Origin: Simiduia sp. 21SJ11W-1
Lineage (GTDB): Bacteria; Pseudomonadota; Gammaproteobacteria; Pseudomonadales; Cellvibrionaceae
NCBI RefSeq assembly: GCF_024138675.1
Contig: NZ_CP090959.1
Span: 2,387,501 to 2,451,500 of the forward strand
Direction of reading: 5' to 3'
Length of the DNA: 64,000 nucleotides
The translations under genes were made by a program, and so were the position numbers. How positions within the stretch are numbered: the first letter of the stretch is position 1; every line of letters starts with the position of its first letter. Below the pieces are notes generated by a model. That model was not told the DNA's origin. It worked only from the letters and a program-made list of their open reading frames with translations, and made no database searches. Shown one piece after another: positions 49,824 to 58,158 of the stretch.

Positions 49824-50995
49824 AGCACCGTTACGCCCTGCAACTGGCCCTGTTCAGCCTGCTAATAGGCGCACTGGCCGCGTGCAGCATCCACAAGGTG
49901 AAGTCCACCAATCACGTGCCCGTTGAACGGGTATCACAAGAGATACCCGAGCATTTGCTGCTCGATGTGGGCATCCAGATTTTTGACCCGGGCATTGACG
50001 ATGCCGCCGACTCGGATGACCTCGTGTTCCCCGAGGTGCGCCGGGCCGAATCGCGCTATATGCCGGTAATGCTGGCGGAAACCCTGCAGTCGTCGGCCGC
50101 ATGGGGCGCCGTGCGGGTGGTACCTGCCGCCAATAAAAACAGCGATGTCACTGTGCGCGCAAAAATTGTGCAATCAGATGGCGAGCAGCTGGAGCTTGCG
50201 TTAGAAGTGCTGGATATCAGCGGCCGGGAATGGTTTGCGCGCACCTATCATGAAACCGCAAGTCACTACGCCTACAACAAGCGCCTGGTGAAAGATGTTG
50301 ACCCGTTTCAGGGTATCTACAACCAGATTGCCAACGACATGCTGGCCTTCCAGCGCACCCTGACCGACACCGAAACCCGCAATTTGCGCACCATTGCCGA
50401 GCTGCGCTTTGCCCGCGATTTCTCGCCCCAGGCCTTTAGCGACCATCTGCAAGAAACCAAAGACGGCCGCTTTGCCGTGATGCGCCTGCCTGCCGCCGAT
50501 GACCCGATGCTCAACCGCGTGAGACGCATCCGCGAACGCGACTACCTGTTTGTAGATACCCTGCAAGATTATTACGGCACCTTCGTGCGGGAAATGGATG
50601 GCCCCTACCAAACCTGGCGCGCCGAAAGCTACGATGCCGTCATCACCCAGCGGGAACTGGAGAGCCAAGCTACAACCCGCACCATTGCCGGTATTGCCGC
50701 CATCGTGGGCGGCATTGCCGCTGCCGGTAACAACAGCGGCTCCGGGCGGGTTGCAGGCCAGGTAGCGGTTGCCGCCGGTGGCTACATGGTAAAAAGCGGT
50801 TTCGATAAACGCGAAGAAGCCAAGATGCACAGCGACATGCTCATAGAACTCGGCGATTCACTGGAGGCCGCCATTGAGCCGCAGGTGATTGAGCTGGAAG
50901 ATCGCACTATCACCCTCTCTGGCACCGTGGAAAACCAGTACGACCAGTGGCGTGAATTGCTAAAAGAAATCTATAAAGCTGAAACAGGCTTATAA
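49820..50995 (+). CDS. Envelope lipoprotein with glycine-zipper-like segment
   Basis: This 391-residue predicted lipoprotein has lipobox ALAAC (C22). A beta-rich N-terminal domain (about 45-155: LLLDVGIQIFDPG, ESRYMPVMLAETLQ, DVTVRAKIVQSDG) resembles the fold of other small outer-membrane lipoproteins such as the CsgG/LptE-like group (an impression only). A Gly/Ala-rich stretch (about 290-325, TIAGIAAIVGGIAAAG) could be a glycine zipper that inserts into or packs on a membrane. It overlaps the preceding gene by four bases and is followed by a 108-base gap with a hairpin. Confidence 0.65.
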
Positions 50996-51023
50996 TAAAA
51001 AGCACAGATACATTAATCTGAAT

Positions 51024-51046
51024 GCGGCCTTGGCGTATAAGGCCGC
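51024..51046. repeat. Intra-operon hairpin
   Basis: A perfect 8-bp inverted repeat, GCGGCCTT/AAGGCCGC, with a 7-base loop lies in the only sizeable gap of the envelope operon (50996-51103). There is no T-run after it, so it is not a standard terminator. It may act in mRNA processing or stability. Confidence 0.6.
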
Positions 51047-51103
51047 CTTGACAAGACCCAGCCTCGCGCATGGAGCACGGGGCCCTAATCAGTAAGTAAC
51101 TGC

Positions 51104-52549
51104 ATGAACGACCAACAAGCGCTGCCTTGGTGGCAGCAGTCGCGCCTTCAATATGCGGCAATCGGAATCCTGATTGCGCTAATGCTATTTGTCATTTTTA
51201 TTCTGCCGAACTTCGTGGGGCCAGTGGCCATAGACGAGGCAGACATCACCGCCCCTGCGCCAAGCACAAAAGCCGCGCCCGCCGAGTCGCCCTTTGCCGA
51301 CGCCCAACTCGCCCGCGAGCGCAAGCAGGCACAAGAAATTTTAAACAAGGTGTTACAACTGCAAGACCAGCTGGAGGGCCAGCAGGTAGAGCAATGGGGC
51401 GCAAAGCCCTATCAAGACGCCCTGGATACCGCCGCCAAAGCCGATGAATACTACCGCCAGCGGGAGTTTACTATCGCCCAGGAAAACTACCGCGCAACCC
51501 TCTCGCAATTACAAGCCTTGAAAGCACAGGCAAGCGAGGCGCTTAAAGAGCAGCTGGCAACGGGCCAAAGCGCGCTCGATGAAAAAGACGCAACCACTGC
51601 AACTCACGCGTTTAGCCTTGCGCTGGCCATTGCCCCAAACAATGAACAAGCGCAAACGGGTTTACGCAGCGCCGAATCCCTAGAGGCCGTGTTGGACCTG
51701 CTGCGCCGGGGTCGCCTTGAAGAAAAAACCGATCACTGGGAAAAGGCGCGCGCCAGCTACCGTGAAGCGCTGGCGCTAGATCCAAACTCGCCGCTCGCGC
51801 AAGCGGCTCTCACAAACATTGAAACCAAGCTGCGCGATCGCAACTTTACCCGCGCCATGTCTGCAGGCTTTAAGGCAATGGATGCAGGCGACTTCGCGGG
51901 GGCGCGCAAACATTTTCAGGCAGCAGGCGCCATCAAACCCAACGATGACGCCGTACCCGTAGCGCTGCAGCAGGTAAACAACCAAAGCCTGCAAACCAGC
52001 ATCAACAACAAACTGGCCCAGGCCCGTGCCGCAGAAGCCGACGAAAAGTGGCTTGAGGCCAACAAGCTCTACCAGGCACTGCTGGTCCAAGACAGCACCC
52101 TGGTAGATGCCGTAGTGGGCAAACTGCGCACCGATGCCCGGGCAGATCTGGAAAAGCGTACCCTGCACGCGCTGGAAAATCCACTGGCCTTAAACAAACC
52201 TGAAAATTACGCCGCCGCCCAACAAACGCTCGCTGAACTCAATGCCCTGAATCAATCAGGCCCCAGGCTTGATGATCAACGCACTCAACTTGCCGAACTG
52301 CTGGCCAAGGTAGATCAACCCCGGCAGGTCATTCTGCAATCAGACAACCTCACCCAGGTCACTATTTTTCACGTGGGGCGCATCGGCAATTTTGAACAAC
52401 ACGTGATGGCACTTAAGCCAGGCACCTATGTGGCCGTGGGCTCACGGCCGGGCTATCGCGATGTGCGCGAAGAATTTGTGGTAGGGCTGAACGAAAATCA
52501 GGTGTCGGTGGAGATTCGCTGCACTGAAAAAATTGCTTTGGGCAGCTAG
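51104..52549 (+). CDS. Membrane-anchored TPR protein with PEGA-like C-terminus
   Basis: This 481-residue protein has one N-terminal membrane helix (about 17-38) and a large periplasmic part. A coiled segment (about 65-115) is followed by TPR-like helical repeats (about 120-380; WEKARASYREALALDPNSP is the clearest). The last ~75 residues (LTQVTIFHVGRIGNFEQHVMAL, then GTYVAVGSRPGYRDV) look like a PEGA-type beta domain, matching the PEGA repeats of the next gene. It begins after a 108-base gap and is followed after 23 bases by the PEGA/FGE gene. Confidence 0.7.
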   Translation: MNDQQALPWWQQSRLQYAAIGILIALMLFVIFILPNFVGPVAIDEADITAPAPSTKAAPAESPFADAQLARERKQAQEILNKVLQLQDQLEGQQVEQWGAKPYQDALDTAAKADEYYRQREFTIAQENYRATLSQLQALKAQASEALKEQLATGQSALDEKDATTATHAFSLALAIAPNNEQAQTGLRSAESLEAVLDLLRRGRLEEKTDHWEKARASYREALALDPNSPLAQAALTNIETKLRDRNFTRAMSAGFKAMDAGDFAGARKHFQAAGAIKPNDDAVPVALQQVNNQSLQTSINNKLAQARAAEADEKWLEANKLYQALLVQDSTLVDAVVGKLRTDARADLEKRTLHALENPLALNKPENYAAAQQTLAELNALNQSGPRLDDQRTQLAELLAKVDQPRQVILQSDNLTQVTIFHVGRIGNFEQHVMALKPGTYVAVGSRPGYRDVREEFVVGLNENQVSVEIRCTEKIALGS

Positions 52550-52572
52550 CCCCACAGGAACATGAGGACATC

Positions 52573-54690
52573 ATGACGCAACGGGAAACACCGCCAGATA
52601 ACAATAGCCAGGCAGCCCCACAAACTGAAATTATTGAACCCACACCTTTCGCCCCCAGTGCGGGTACACAACAACAAAAGCGCTGGCGCCCCAGCCGTCG
52701 GCAGCTCGCCATTGGCGTGCCGCTGGCCGTTGGGCTCATGGTTGTTGTGCTGCTTATGCTTTCGCGCTCAGTTACCTTTGTCACCCTGCCCGCCAATACA
52801 CACATTCAATTGGCTGGCGGCCTGCACTTACAGCTGGCCAACACCTGGCTGCTGTTTCCCGGTGATTACCAGATCACCTTGCAAAGTGAAGGCTACTACG
52901 ATCTTGAGCAAACACTCACTGTAGGCCGTGATGCCGAGCAACAATTTCGTTACGAGTTGGAAAAATTGCCGGGGCGCTTGCTGGTTACCAGCCAGCCTAC
53001 AGGCCCGGACGTAGAAATACTGATTGATGACCAACCGGCAGGCTTTGCCGGCCAGGAAATTGGCGACATACCCCCGGGGCTGCACACGATTAAAGTGCTA
53101 CACCCGCGCCATTTGCCCTTTGAACAAAACCTCGCCATTACCGGCAAAGATGAATTACAAACATTGGCCGTTACCCTAAGCCCGGCCTGGGCCGAGGTCG
53201 CCGTAACCACAGAGCCCGCCGGGGCCACCTTGCAAGTGGGTGGCGACACACTAGGGGTGACGCCGGGCAAATTTGAAATTCTGCAAGGTGAGCAACAACT
53301 GATGCTGGCCCTAGAGGGCTATAAAATCTGGCAGGATATGTTCGAGTTTAAAGCCGGAGAATCGCTGGCACTGCCTACCATCACCCTGCAAAAAGCCGAC
53401 GGTAAGCTCAGCCTCAGCACCCAACCGGCCGGTGCAAGTGTCACGCTAAATGGCAACTTTTTAGGGCAAACCCCGCTCGACATCGCCTTGGTGCCGAAAA
53501 CACCACACACCCTGAAGGTGTTCAAAGAGGGCTACGAAGAGGCCAGCCGGCAGGTAAGCATAGAATCGGGCAGCGAGAAATCCCTGAATCTCAAACTCAC
53601 CCCGGCACTTGGCAAGGTGCATATCACCGCAAACTTTGACGATGCAGAGCTGTACGTTGATGGCCGCTTGTTTGGCCGCGCCAACCAAACCGTTTCATTG
53701 CCCGCACGCCCACACGCGTTGAGCGTTAAAAAGCAGGGCTATGAAACCTTTGAGGCAGAGGTAACGCCCAAACCTCTGCTCACGCAAAAAATTAACGTGC
53801 GCCTGCGCACCCTAGATCAAGCCAAGTGGGACAAAATCCCCAAACAAATACGCACCGCCACCGGCCAAATCCTCACCCTATTCCGCCCGAATGCCCAGTT
53901 CAACATGGGCTCATCGCGCCGCGAACAGGGGCGCCGCTCGAATGAAAATTTGCGCCAAATTTCACTAAGCCGTGCTTTTTACGTGTCGCCCTTACTGGTT
54001 ACCAACGCAGACTTTGTAAAATTCGAGCGCTTTCACTCCTCCAACCACGTCAAAGGCAACAGCCTGTTCAGTGAGCAGCAGCCGGTGGTCAATATCACTT
54101 GGGCGCAGGCGGCTAAATTCTGCAATTGGTTGTCTGAAAATGCCAAGCTGCCGCCCTTTTACATTGAAGAAAAAGGCGCAATTACCGGCTTCAACCCGGA
54201 TGCCACGGGCTTTAGATTGTTAACAGAGGCCGAGTGGTCATGGCTTGCCCGCGTACAAGACAAACAAGGCAATAAAAAATACCCCTGGGGCGATCAACTG
54301 CCGCCCACGCCCAACAGCGGCAACTACGGCGACCGAAGTGCCGCGCAGTTATTGGGGCTCATTTTGCTGGACTACAACGATGGCTACCCGGTTACCTCTC
54401 CGGTGGGTAAATTCCCGCCCAATGAAAAAGGCATGTACGACATAGGCGGCAACGCAGCCGAGTGGATTCACGACTTCTATGGTGTGGGCACAGGGCTTGC
54501 TTTAAAAACCGAGCGCGACCCTTTGGGCCCGGCCACCGGCGACTACCATGTGATTCGTGGCTCAAGCTGGGCCCACGGCGGCATTACAGAACTCCGCCTG
54601 GCCTACCGCGACTATGGCGACAGCAAGCGGCCAGACTTGGGCTTTCGCATTGCGCGCTTTGTTGAGCCGCGCAAACAGGAGGATAAATAA
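52573..54690 (+). CDS. Membrane-anchored PEGA-repeat protein with FGE-like C-terminal domain
   Basis: This 705-residue protein has a cytoplasmic N-terminus, a membrane helix (about 45-64) and a periplasmic remainder. At least four PEGA repeats lie between about 135 and 420 (patterns such as TTEPAGATLQVGG, STQPAGASVTLNG and VFKEGYEEAS). A formylglycine-generating-enzyme/sulfatase-modifying-factor-like domain follows (about 430-700; FNMGSSRR, FRLLTEAEWSWLAR, YDIGGNAAEW, LGFRIAR). In the RGSSWAHGG region where active FGE carries its catalytic cysteines, both are absent, so enzymatic activity of that kind is unlikely. The same FGE-like module ends the kinase at 5.3-7.9 kb. Confidence 0.85.
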   Translation: MTQRETPPDNNSQAAPQTEIIEPTPFAPSAGTQQQKRWRPSRRQLAIGVPLAVGLMVVVLLMLSRSVTFVTLPANTHIQLAGGLHLQLANTWLLFPGDYQITLQSEGYYDLEQTLTVGRDAEQQFRYELEKLPGRLLVTSQPTGPDVEILIDDQPAGFAGQEIGDIPPGLHTIKVLHPRHLPFEQNLAITGKDELQTLAVTLSPAWAEVAVTTEPAGATLQVGGDTLGVTPGKFEILQGEQQLMLALEGYKIWQDMFEFKAGESLALPTITLQKADGKLSLSTQPAGASVTLNGNFLGQTPLDIALVPKTPHTLKVFKEGYEEASRQVSIESGSEKSLNLKLTPALGKVHITANFDDAELYVDGRLFGRANQTVSLPARPHALSVKKQGYETFEAEVTPKPLLTQKINVRLRTLDQAKWDKIPKQIRTATGQILTLFRPNAQFNMGSSRREQGRRSNENLRQISLSRAFYVSPLLVTNADFVKFERFHSSNHVKGNSLFSEQQPVVNITWAQAAKFCNWLSENAKLPPFYIEEKGAITGFNPDATGFRLLTEAEWSWLARVQDKQGNKKYPWGDQLPPTPNSGNYGDRSAAQLLGLILLDYNDGYPVTSPVGKFPPNEKGMYDIGGNAAEWIHDFYGVGTGLALKTERDPLGPATGDYHVIRGSSWAHGGITELRLAYRDYGDSKRPDLGFRIARFVEPRKQEDK

Positions 54691-54983
54691 TGCCAATAAC
54701 CCGGCCAGGCTTTTACACTTTGGTGGCCGCGCCACTGCTGGTGCTCACCTTAATCACCCCCGCCGCGCTCGCTGTTGAGCCTGCAACAGATGCCCAAAAA
54801 GCACAGGCAAGCGATGCAAACGGCGCCGCCAATAACACGCCCGCGCAAGACACAGCCGCCACAGGCACTGAGGCCACACAACCAAAACAACCCGCCGCAC
54901 CGCAGGCGGCAACCGCCCCTAACTACACGCCCACTGAAGAGATTTCAGAAGACCTTTCTGTTTCCTTCCCCGTGGACATCTAA
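54690..54983 (+). CDS. Small exported Ala/Gln/Thr-rich protein
   Basis: This 97-residue protein has a clear signal peptide (about 1-28, ending PAALA). The disordered Ala/Gln/Pro/Thr-rich middle has no fold to recognise. The C-terminal end TEEISEDLSVSFPVDI is the only non-repetitive part and may be the functional segment. The ATG overlaps the previous stop (TAATG), and it lies 15 bases before the TolQ-like gene. It is real by position and coupling; the function is unknown. Confidence 0.65.
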   Translation: MPITRPGFYTLVAAPLLVLTLITPAALAVEPATDAQKAQASDANGAANNTPAQDTAATGTEATQPKQPAAPQAATAPNYTPTEEISEDLSVSFPVDI

Positions 54984-54998
54984 CCGAAAGGACCGGAC

Positions 54999-55796
54999 AT
55001 GAGACGACAAACAGGTTCCGATTTTATCTTCCAGGTATTTGCCCTGCTGCTCTCGGTGATCATTGTGCACGCCATTTATGTGTCGCTGATTCGGCCCACG
55101 GCCAACGCCATGCTTGAAGAGCAACTGGAGCGACAAGCAGCCGGTGAATCCTACGTGGTGCAGCGTTCTTTTTACGTGGTACTGCGCGATTACGAACAAG
55201 AGGCGTGTTTTGTGCTGATGCTGTGGGCCATGGCCATCATGGCGATGAAAGCACGCAACGGCGTACATGAACGCAGGCTGCTGGATAAAAGCCTACTGCC
55301 CATTGATAACGGCACCAGTGTCTTGCCCGAAGACACCCGTGCACTCTCGCGCAGCCTGGAAAATCTGCCAGATGCAGAAAGGGGCAGATTATTGCCCCGG
55401 GCCCTGAACGCCGCCCTGCAACGATTTGGCTCAACGCGCGATATTGGCGATACCGCGGCGGTTGTAAAAGAGGTGTGTGAATCAGAATCAGACCGGCTCG
55501 ACAGTGAACTGGCCATGGTCAGGTACATTGCCTGGGCCATTCCCTCTATCGGGTTTATCGGTACCGTGCGCGGTATTGGTGAAGCATTGGGTCAGGCCCA
55601 TCGCGCGGTTGAAGGCGACATTGCGGGTGTTACCGTGAGCCTGGGCGTGGCCTTTAACTCCACCTTTGTCGCGCTGGTGCTCAGCATCATCATCATGTTT
55701 TTCACACATCAGTTACAACTGCTTCAAGAGCGACTGGTGCTAGACACCCAAGGCTATTGCGATGAAAAGCTTCTCAAACAGTTAAAGGCAGATTAA
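54999..55796 (+). CDS. MotA/TolQ/ExbB-family proton-channel protein
   Basis: This 265-residue inner-membrane protein of the MotA/TolQ/ExbB family forms proton-driven motors with a TolR/ExbD/MotB-type partner. Four helices are visible (about 10-31, 70-86, 173-196 and 208-237). The last two carry the family core, with IPSIGFIGTVRGIGEAL and SLGVAFNSTFVALVLSI holding the Thr residues typical of the channel. A cytoplasmic loop (about 88-170) lies between helices 2 and 3. No separate TolR/ExbD gene is nearby. The two VWA proteins downstream have TolR-like anchors and are the likely partners. Confidence 0.87.
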   Translation: MRRQTGSDFIFQVFALLLSVIIVHAIYVSLIRPTANAMLEEQLERQAAGESYVVQRSFYVVLRDYEQEACFVLMLWAMAIMAMKARNGVHERRLLDKSLLPIDNGTSVLPEDTRALSRSLENLPDAERGRLLPRALNAALQRFGSTRDIGDTAAVVKEVCESESDRLDSELAMVRYIAWAIPSIGFIGTVRGIGEALGQAHRAVEGDIAGVTVSLGVAFNSTFVALVLSIIIMFFTHQLQLLQERLVLDTQGYCDEKLLKQLKAD

Positions 55797-55799
55797 CCC

Positions 55800-57089
55800 A
55801 TGACTGCCAGCCTGTTGTACCTCAATGATGTGCAAGTGCAGCTCGTAAGCCAAGGCGAGCCATTGGTATGCGAACCCGCGCAACTGGTATTTGAAGGCAC
55901 ACAAGTGCTCAGCGGTGAACAAGCGCTGGCGCGCCTACGCATTACTCCGCTGGCGGCTTACAACCAGCATTGGGCACAACTGCACCAGCAACCCTTAAAA
56001 CTGCCAAACCCCGATTACCGCCATCACGCAGACCTCGCCTACTGGCAACTAAACCGCTGGCTTGCACCGCTGGCACAAGGCACGCCCCTGCTGGTTGCAC
56101 CCAGTTACCGCTATCAGGCACAGCAATACTCGCTGCTTGCCGGCATGCTGCAGGCAGCAGGCGCCGAGCCTGCGGGATTTATTCACGCAGCGCTGTTGCA
56201 CACTTTGGGGGCACTCACTCAGGGCCTCGGCAAAGGGCCCTTTTTGCACCTGGACCTTTGCCTGCACCAGGCGCACATTACCGAGCTAAGGGTTCACAAT
56301 GGCCAGTTGGTTATTCAACAGGAGTGGGATTTCCCGGAACTTGGGCTCAACAAAATTAAAGAGGCCTGGCTGCAAAAAGTCGCCCGCCTTTGTATTGATC
56401 AAACCCGCTACGACCCACTGCACAGTGCCGAAAGCGAACAGCGCCTGTTCAACCAATGGGCTGACTGCATAGCACAATTGCAAAAAGGCCCAGCTGCAGG
56501 GCTCGATATCGACGGGCACGAAATTGAAATACAGCACCGTGATGTGAGTGATTTATACCGCGCACTGCACACCAAACTGCAAAGCTTGCAGGGCCAGGTA
56601 TTGCTCACACCCATCGCACGCGCACTGCCGGGCCTTGAGGGCTACGCGCTGGATAAAAACCTGCTTGCCACGGCAGTAGACCAACTGCCCCAGGGCTTAA
56701 TCAACAGCGGCAGCATTCAATTGCTGCAAAGCCTGCCGGTAAGCAACCTCCAAGGCTTTGCAGGCGGCACGCAACAAGAAGCGAACACCCGCGAATCACT
56801 CAATCACACAAGCCCCGTGACCCATCTTTTGGTCAACCACCGGGCGCACCGCTTACAACCAGGCCTGGCACTGACGGCCAGTGGCGAGCTCACAAGTTCA
56901 CCTGCAGGCCCCATTACCGCACGCTTTGAATACCGCGCGCCCCACTGGCATTGCGTTGGTGAAGGCGCGCTTAAAATCAACGGCGAGGCCATTGAAAATA
57001 CCCACCCACTCAAGCTTGGAGATCAGCTACACACAGGCCAGCAGAAAGCCACCTGCATTCACGTAAGCGGGAGTGAGCATGGCGCGTAA
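55800..57089 (+). CDS. Degenerate Hsp70/actin-like protein with FHA-like C-terminus
   Basis: This 429-residue cytoplasmic-looking protein is not clearly named. The order of segments follows the Hsp70/actin ATPase fold. LVFEGTQVLSGEQALAR sits near residues 28-44. PFLHLDLCLHQAHITELRV (about 148-166) stands where a phosphate-2 loop is expected, and TRYDPLHSAESEQRLF falls about 50 residues later. The glycines of both phosphate loops are missing, so ATP hydrolysis is doubtful. The last ~100 residues (YRAPHWHCVGEGALKINGEA, LKLGDQLHTG) resemble an FHA-type beta sandwich. It sits between the TolQ-like gene and VWA1, and its end overlaps VWA1 by 11 bases. Confidence 0.6.
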   Translation: MTASLLYLNDVQVQLVSQGEPLVCEPAQLVFEGTQVLSGEQALARLRITPLAAYNQHWAQLHQQPLKLPNPDYRHHADLAYWQLNRWLAPLAQGTPLLVAPSYRYQAQQYSLLAGMLQAAGAEPAGFIHAALLHTLGALTQGLGKGPFLHLDLCLHQAHITELRVHNGQLVIQQEWDFPELGLNKIKEAWLQKVARLCIDQTRYDPLHSAESEQRLFNQWADCIAQLQKGPAAGLDIDGHEIEIQHRDVSDLYRALHTKLQSLQGQVLLTPIARALPGLEGYALDKNLLATAVDQLPQGLINSGSIQLLQSLPVSNLQGFAGGTQQEANTRESLNHTSPVTHLLVNHRAHRLQPGLALTASGELTSSPAGPITARFEYRAPHWHCVGEGALKINGEAIENTHPLKLGDQLHTGQQKATCIHVSGSEHGA

Positions 57090-58158
57090 GCGGGGCTTTT
57101 CTACCTTTTCGCTCTCGTTTCTCGACATCATGTCCTGTGGCTTTGGTGCAGTGGCGCTGATTTTTTTAATTATTAAACACGATGTAGATACCCGCGCCGA
57201 TGTCAGCACCGACTACCTGCGCGCTGAGGTAGAAAAGCTGCAAGAGGAAGTAAGCGAAGGTCAGCAAAACCTTGTGGCACTGCGCAATACGCTCTCCGCG
57301 CTAGACCAACAGCACGTAGAGGCCCAGGGGCTGGCCCGGCGTATACTCGAAGATATCAATCGCACCCAGGGCAAACTGGGCGAGTTTTCCAACCAGGATA
57401 TTGAAGCGGAAATCCAGCGGTTAAAAGAAGAGCGTGAACGTTTGCAAACGGAAATTGAACGCTTGAAAGCCGAAGACCAACAGCGCGGCAAGGATGCGCT
57501 GCAGTTTCTTGGCCAGGGCGACCGGCAATACCTCACCGGCCTAAAGCTTGGCGGCGCGCGCATTCTGATTCTGGTAGATACCTCCGCCAGTATGCTCGAT
57601 GAAAAGCTCATCAATATAATTCGCACGCGCAACATGAGCGATGAGTTAAAACGCGAAGCCCCAAAATGGCGCCGCAGCCTGGCCGCTGTGAAATGGTTGG
57701 CCGCGCAACTGCCGCAACAAAGCCAATACCAGATCTACGGCTTCAATACCCATGTCACCCCGGCCCTGGCCGACACCCAAGGCCAGTGGCTCAGGGTATC
57801 GGATCAAAAGCAGTTGGAATTGGCTATTGTTAATTTGAGAAAAACCACGCCCGCAGGTGGCACCAGCCTTGAGCGTGCCTTTCAGGCGGTTAACGCACTC
57901 AACCCGCGGCCCGACAACATCATATTGCTTACCGACGGCCTGCCCACCCAAGGCATGAACCGCCCCAGCCGTAATACCATTACCGGGCCCGAACGTGAAA
58001 AGCTGTTTCAGCGCGCCGCCAGCCTGCTGCCGCCCGGGGTGCCTGTGAATGTGATTTTGGCACCCATGGAGGGCGACCCAATGGCGGCGGCGCACTTTTG
58101 GTACTTGGCAATCGCAACTAACGGCTCGTTTATCAGCCCATCGAAGGATTGGCCCTAA
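57079..58158 (+). CDS. VWA-domain protein 1 with TolR-like membrane anchor
   Basis: The 359-residue product starts at the ATG at 57079, with GGGAG five bases upstream; a GTG at 57073 is less likely. A single helix (about 14-33) begins with FLDIMSCGFGA, recalling the LIDVVF-type start of TolR/ExbD helices with its key Asp. A long coiled coil follows (about 45-135). The von Willebrand A domain (about 160-355) has metal-site residues DTSAS (167-171), a GGTS Thr region and ILLTDGLPT. By topology the coiled coil and VWA domain are periplasmic. Stop and next start overlap (TAATG). Confidence 0.85.
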   Translation: MARKRGFSTFSLSFLDIMSCGFGAVALIFLIIKHDVDTRADVSTDYLRAEVEKLQEEVSEGQQNLVALRNTLSALDQQHVEAQGLARRILEDINRTQGKLGEFSNQDIEAEIQRLKEERERLQTEIERLKAEDQQRGKDALQFLGQGDRQYLTGLKLGGARILILVDTSASMLDEKLINIIRTRNMSDELKREAPKWRRSLAAVKWLAAQLPQQSQYQIYGFNTHVTPALADTQGQWLRVSDQKQLELAIVNLRKTTPAGGTSLERAFQAVNALNPRPDNIILLTDGLPTQGMNRPSRNTITGPEREKLFQRAASLLPPGVPVNVILAPMEGDPMAAAHFWYLAIATNGSFISPSKDWP

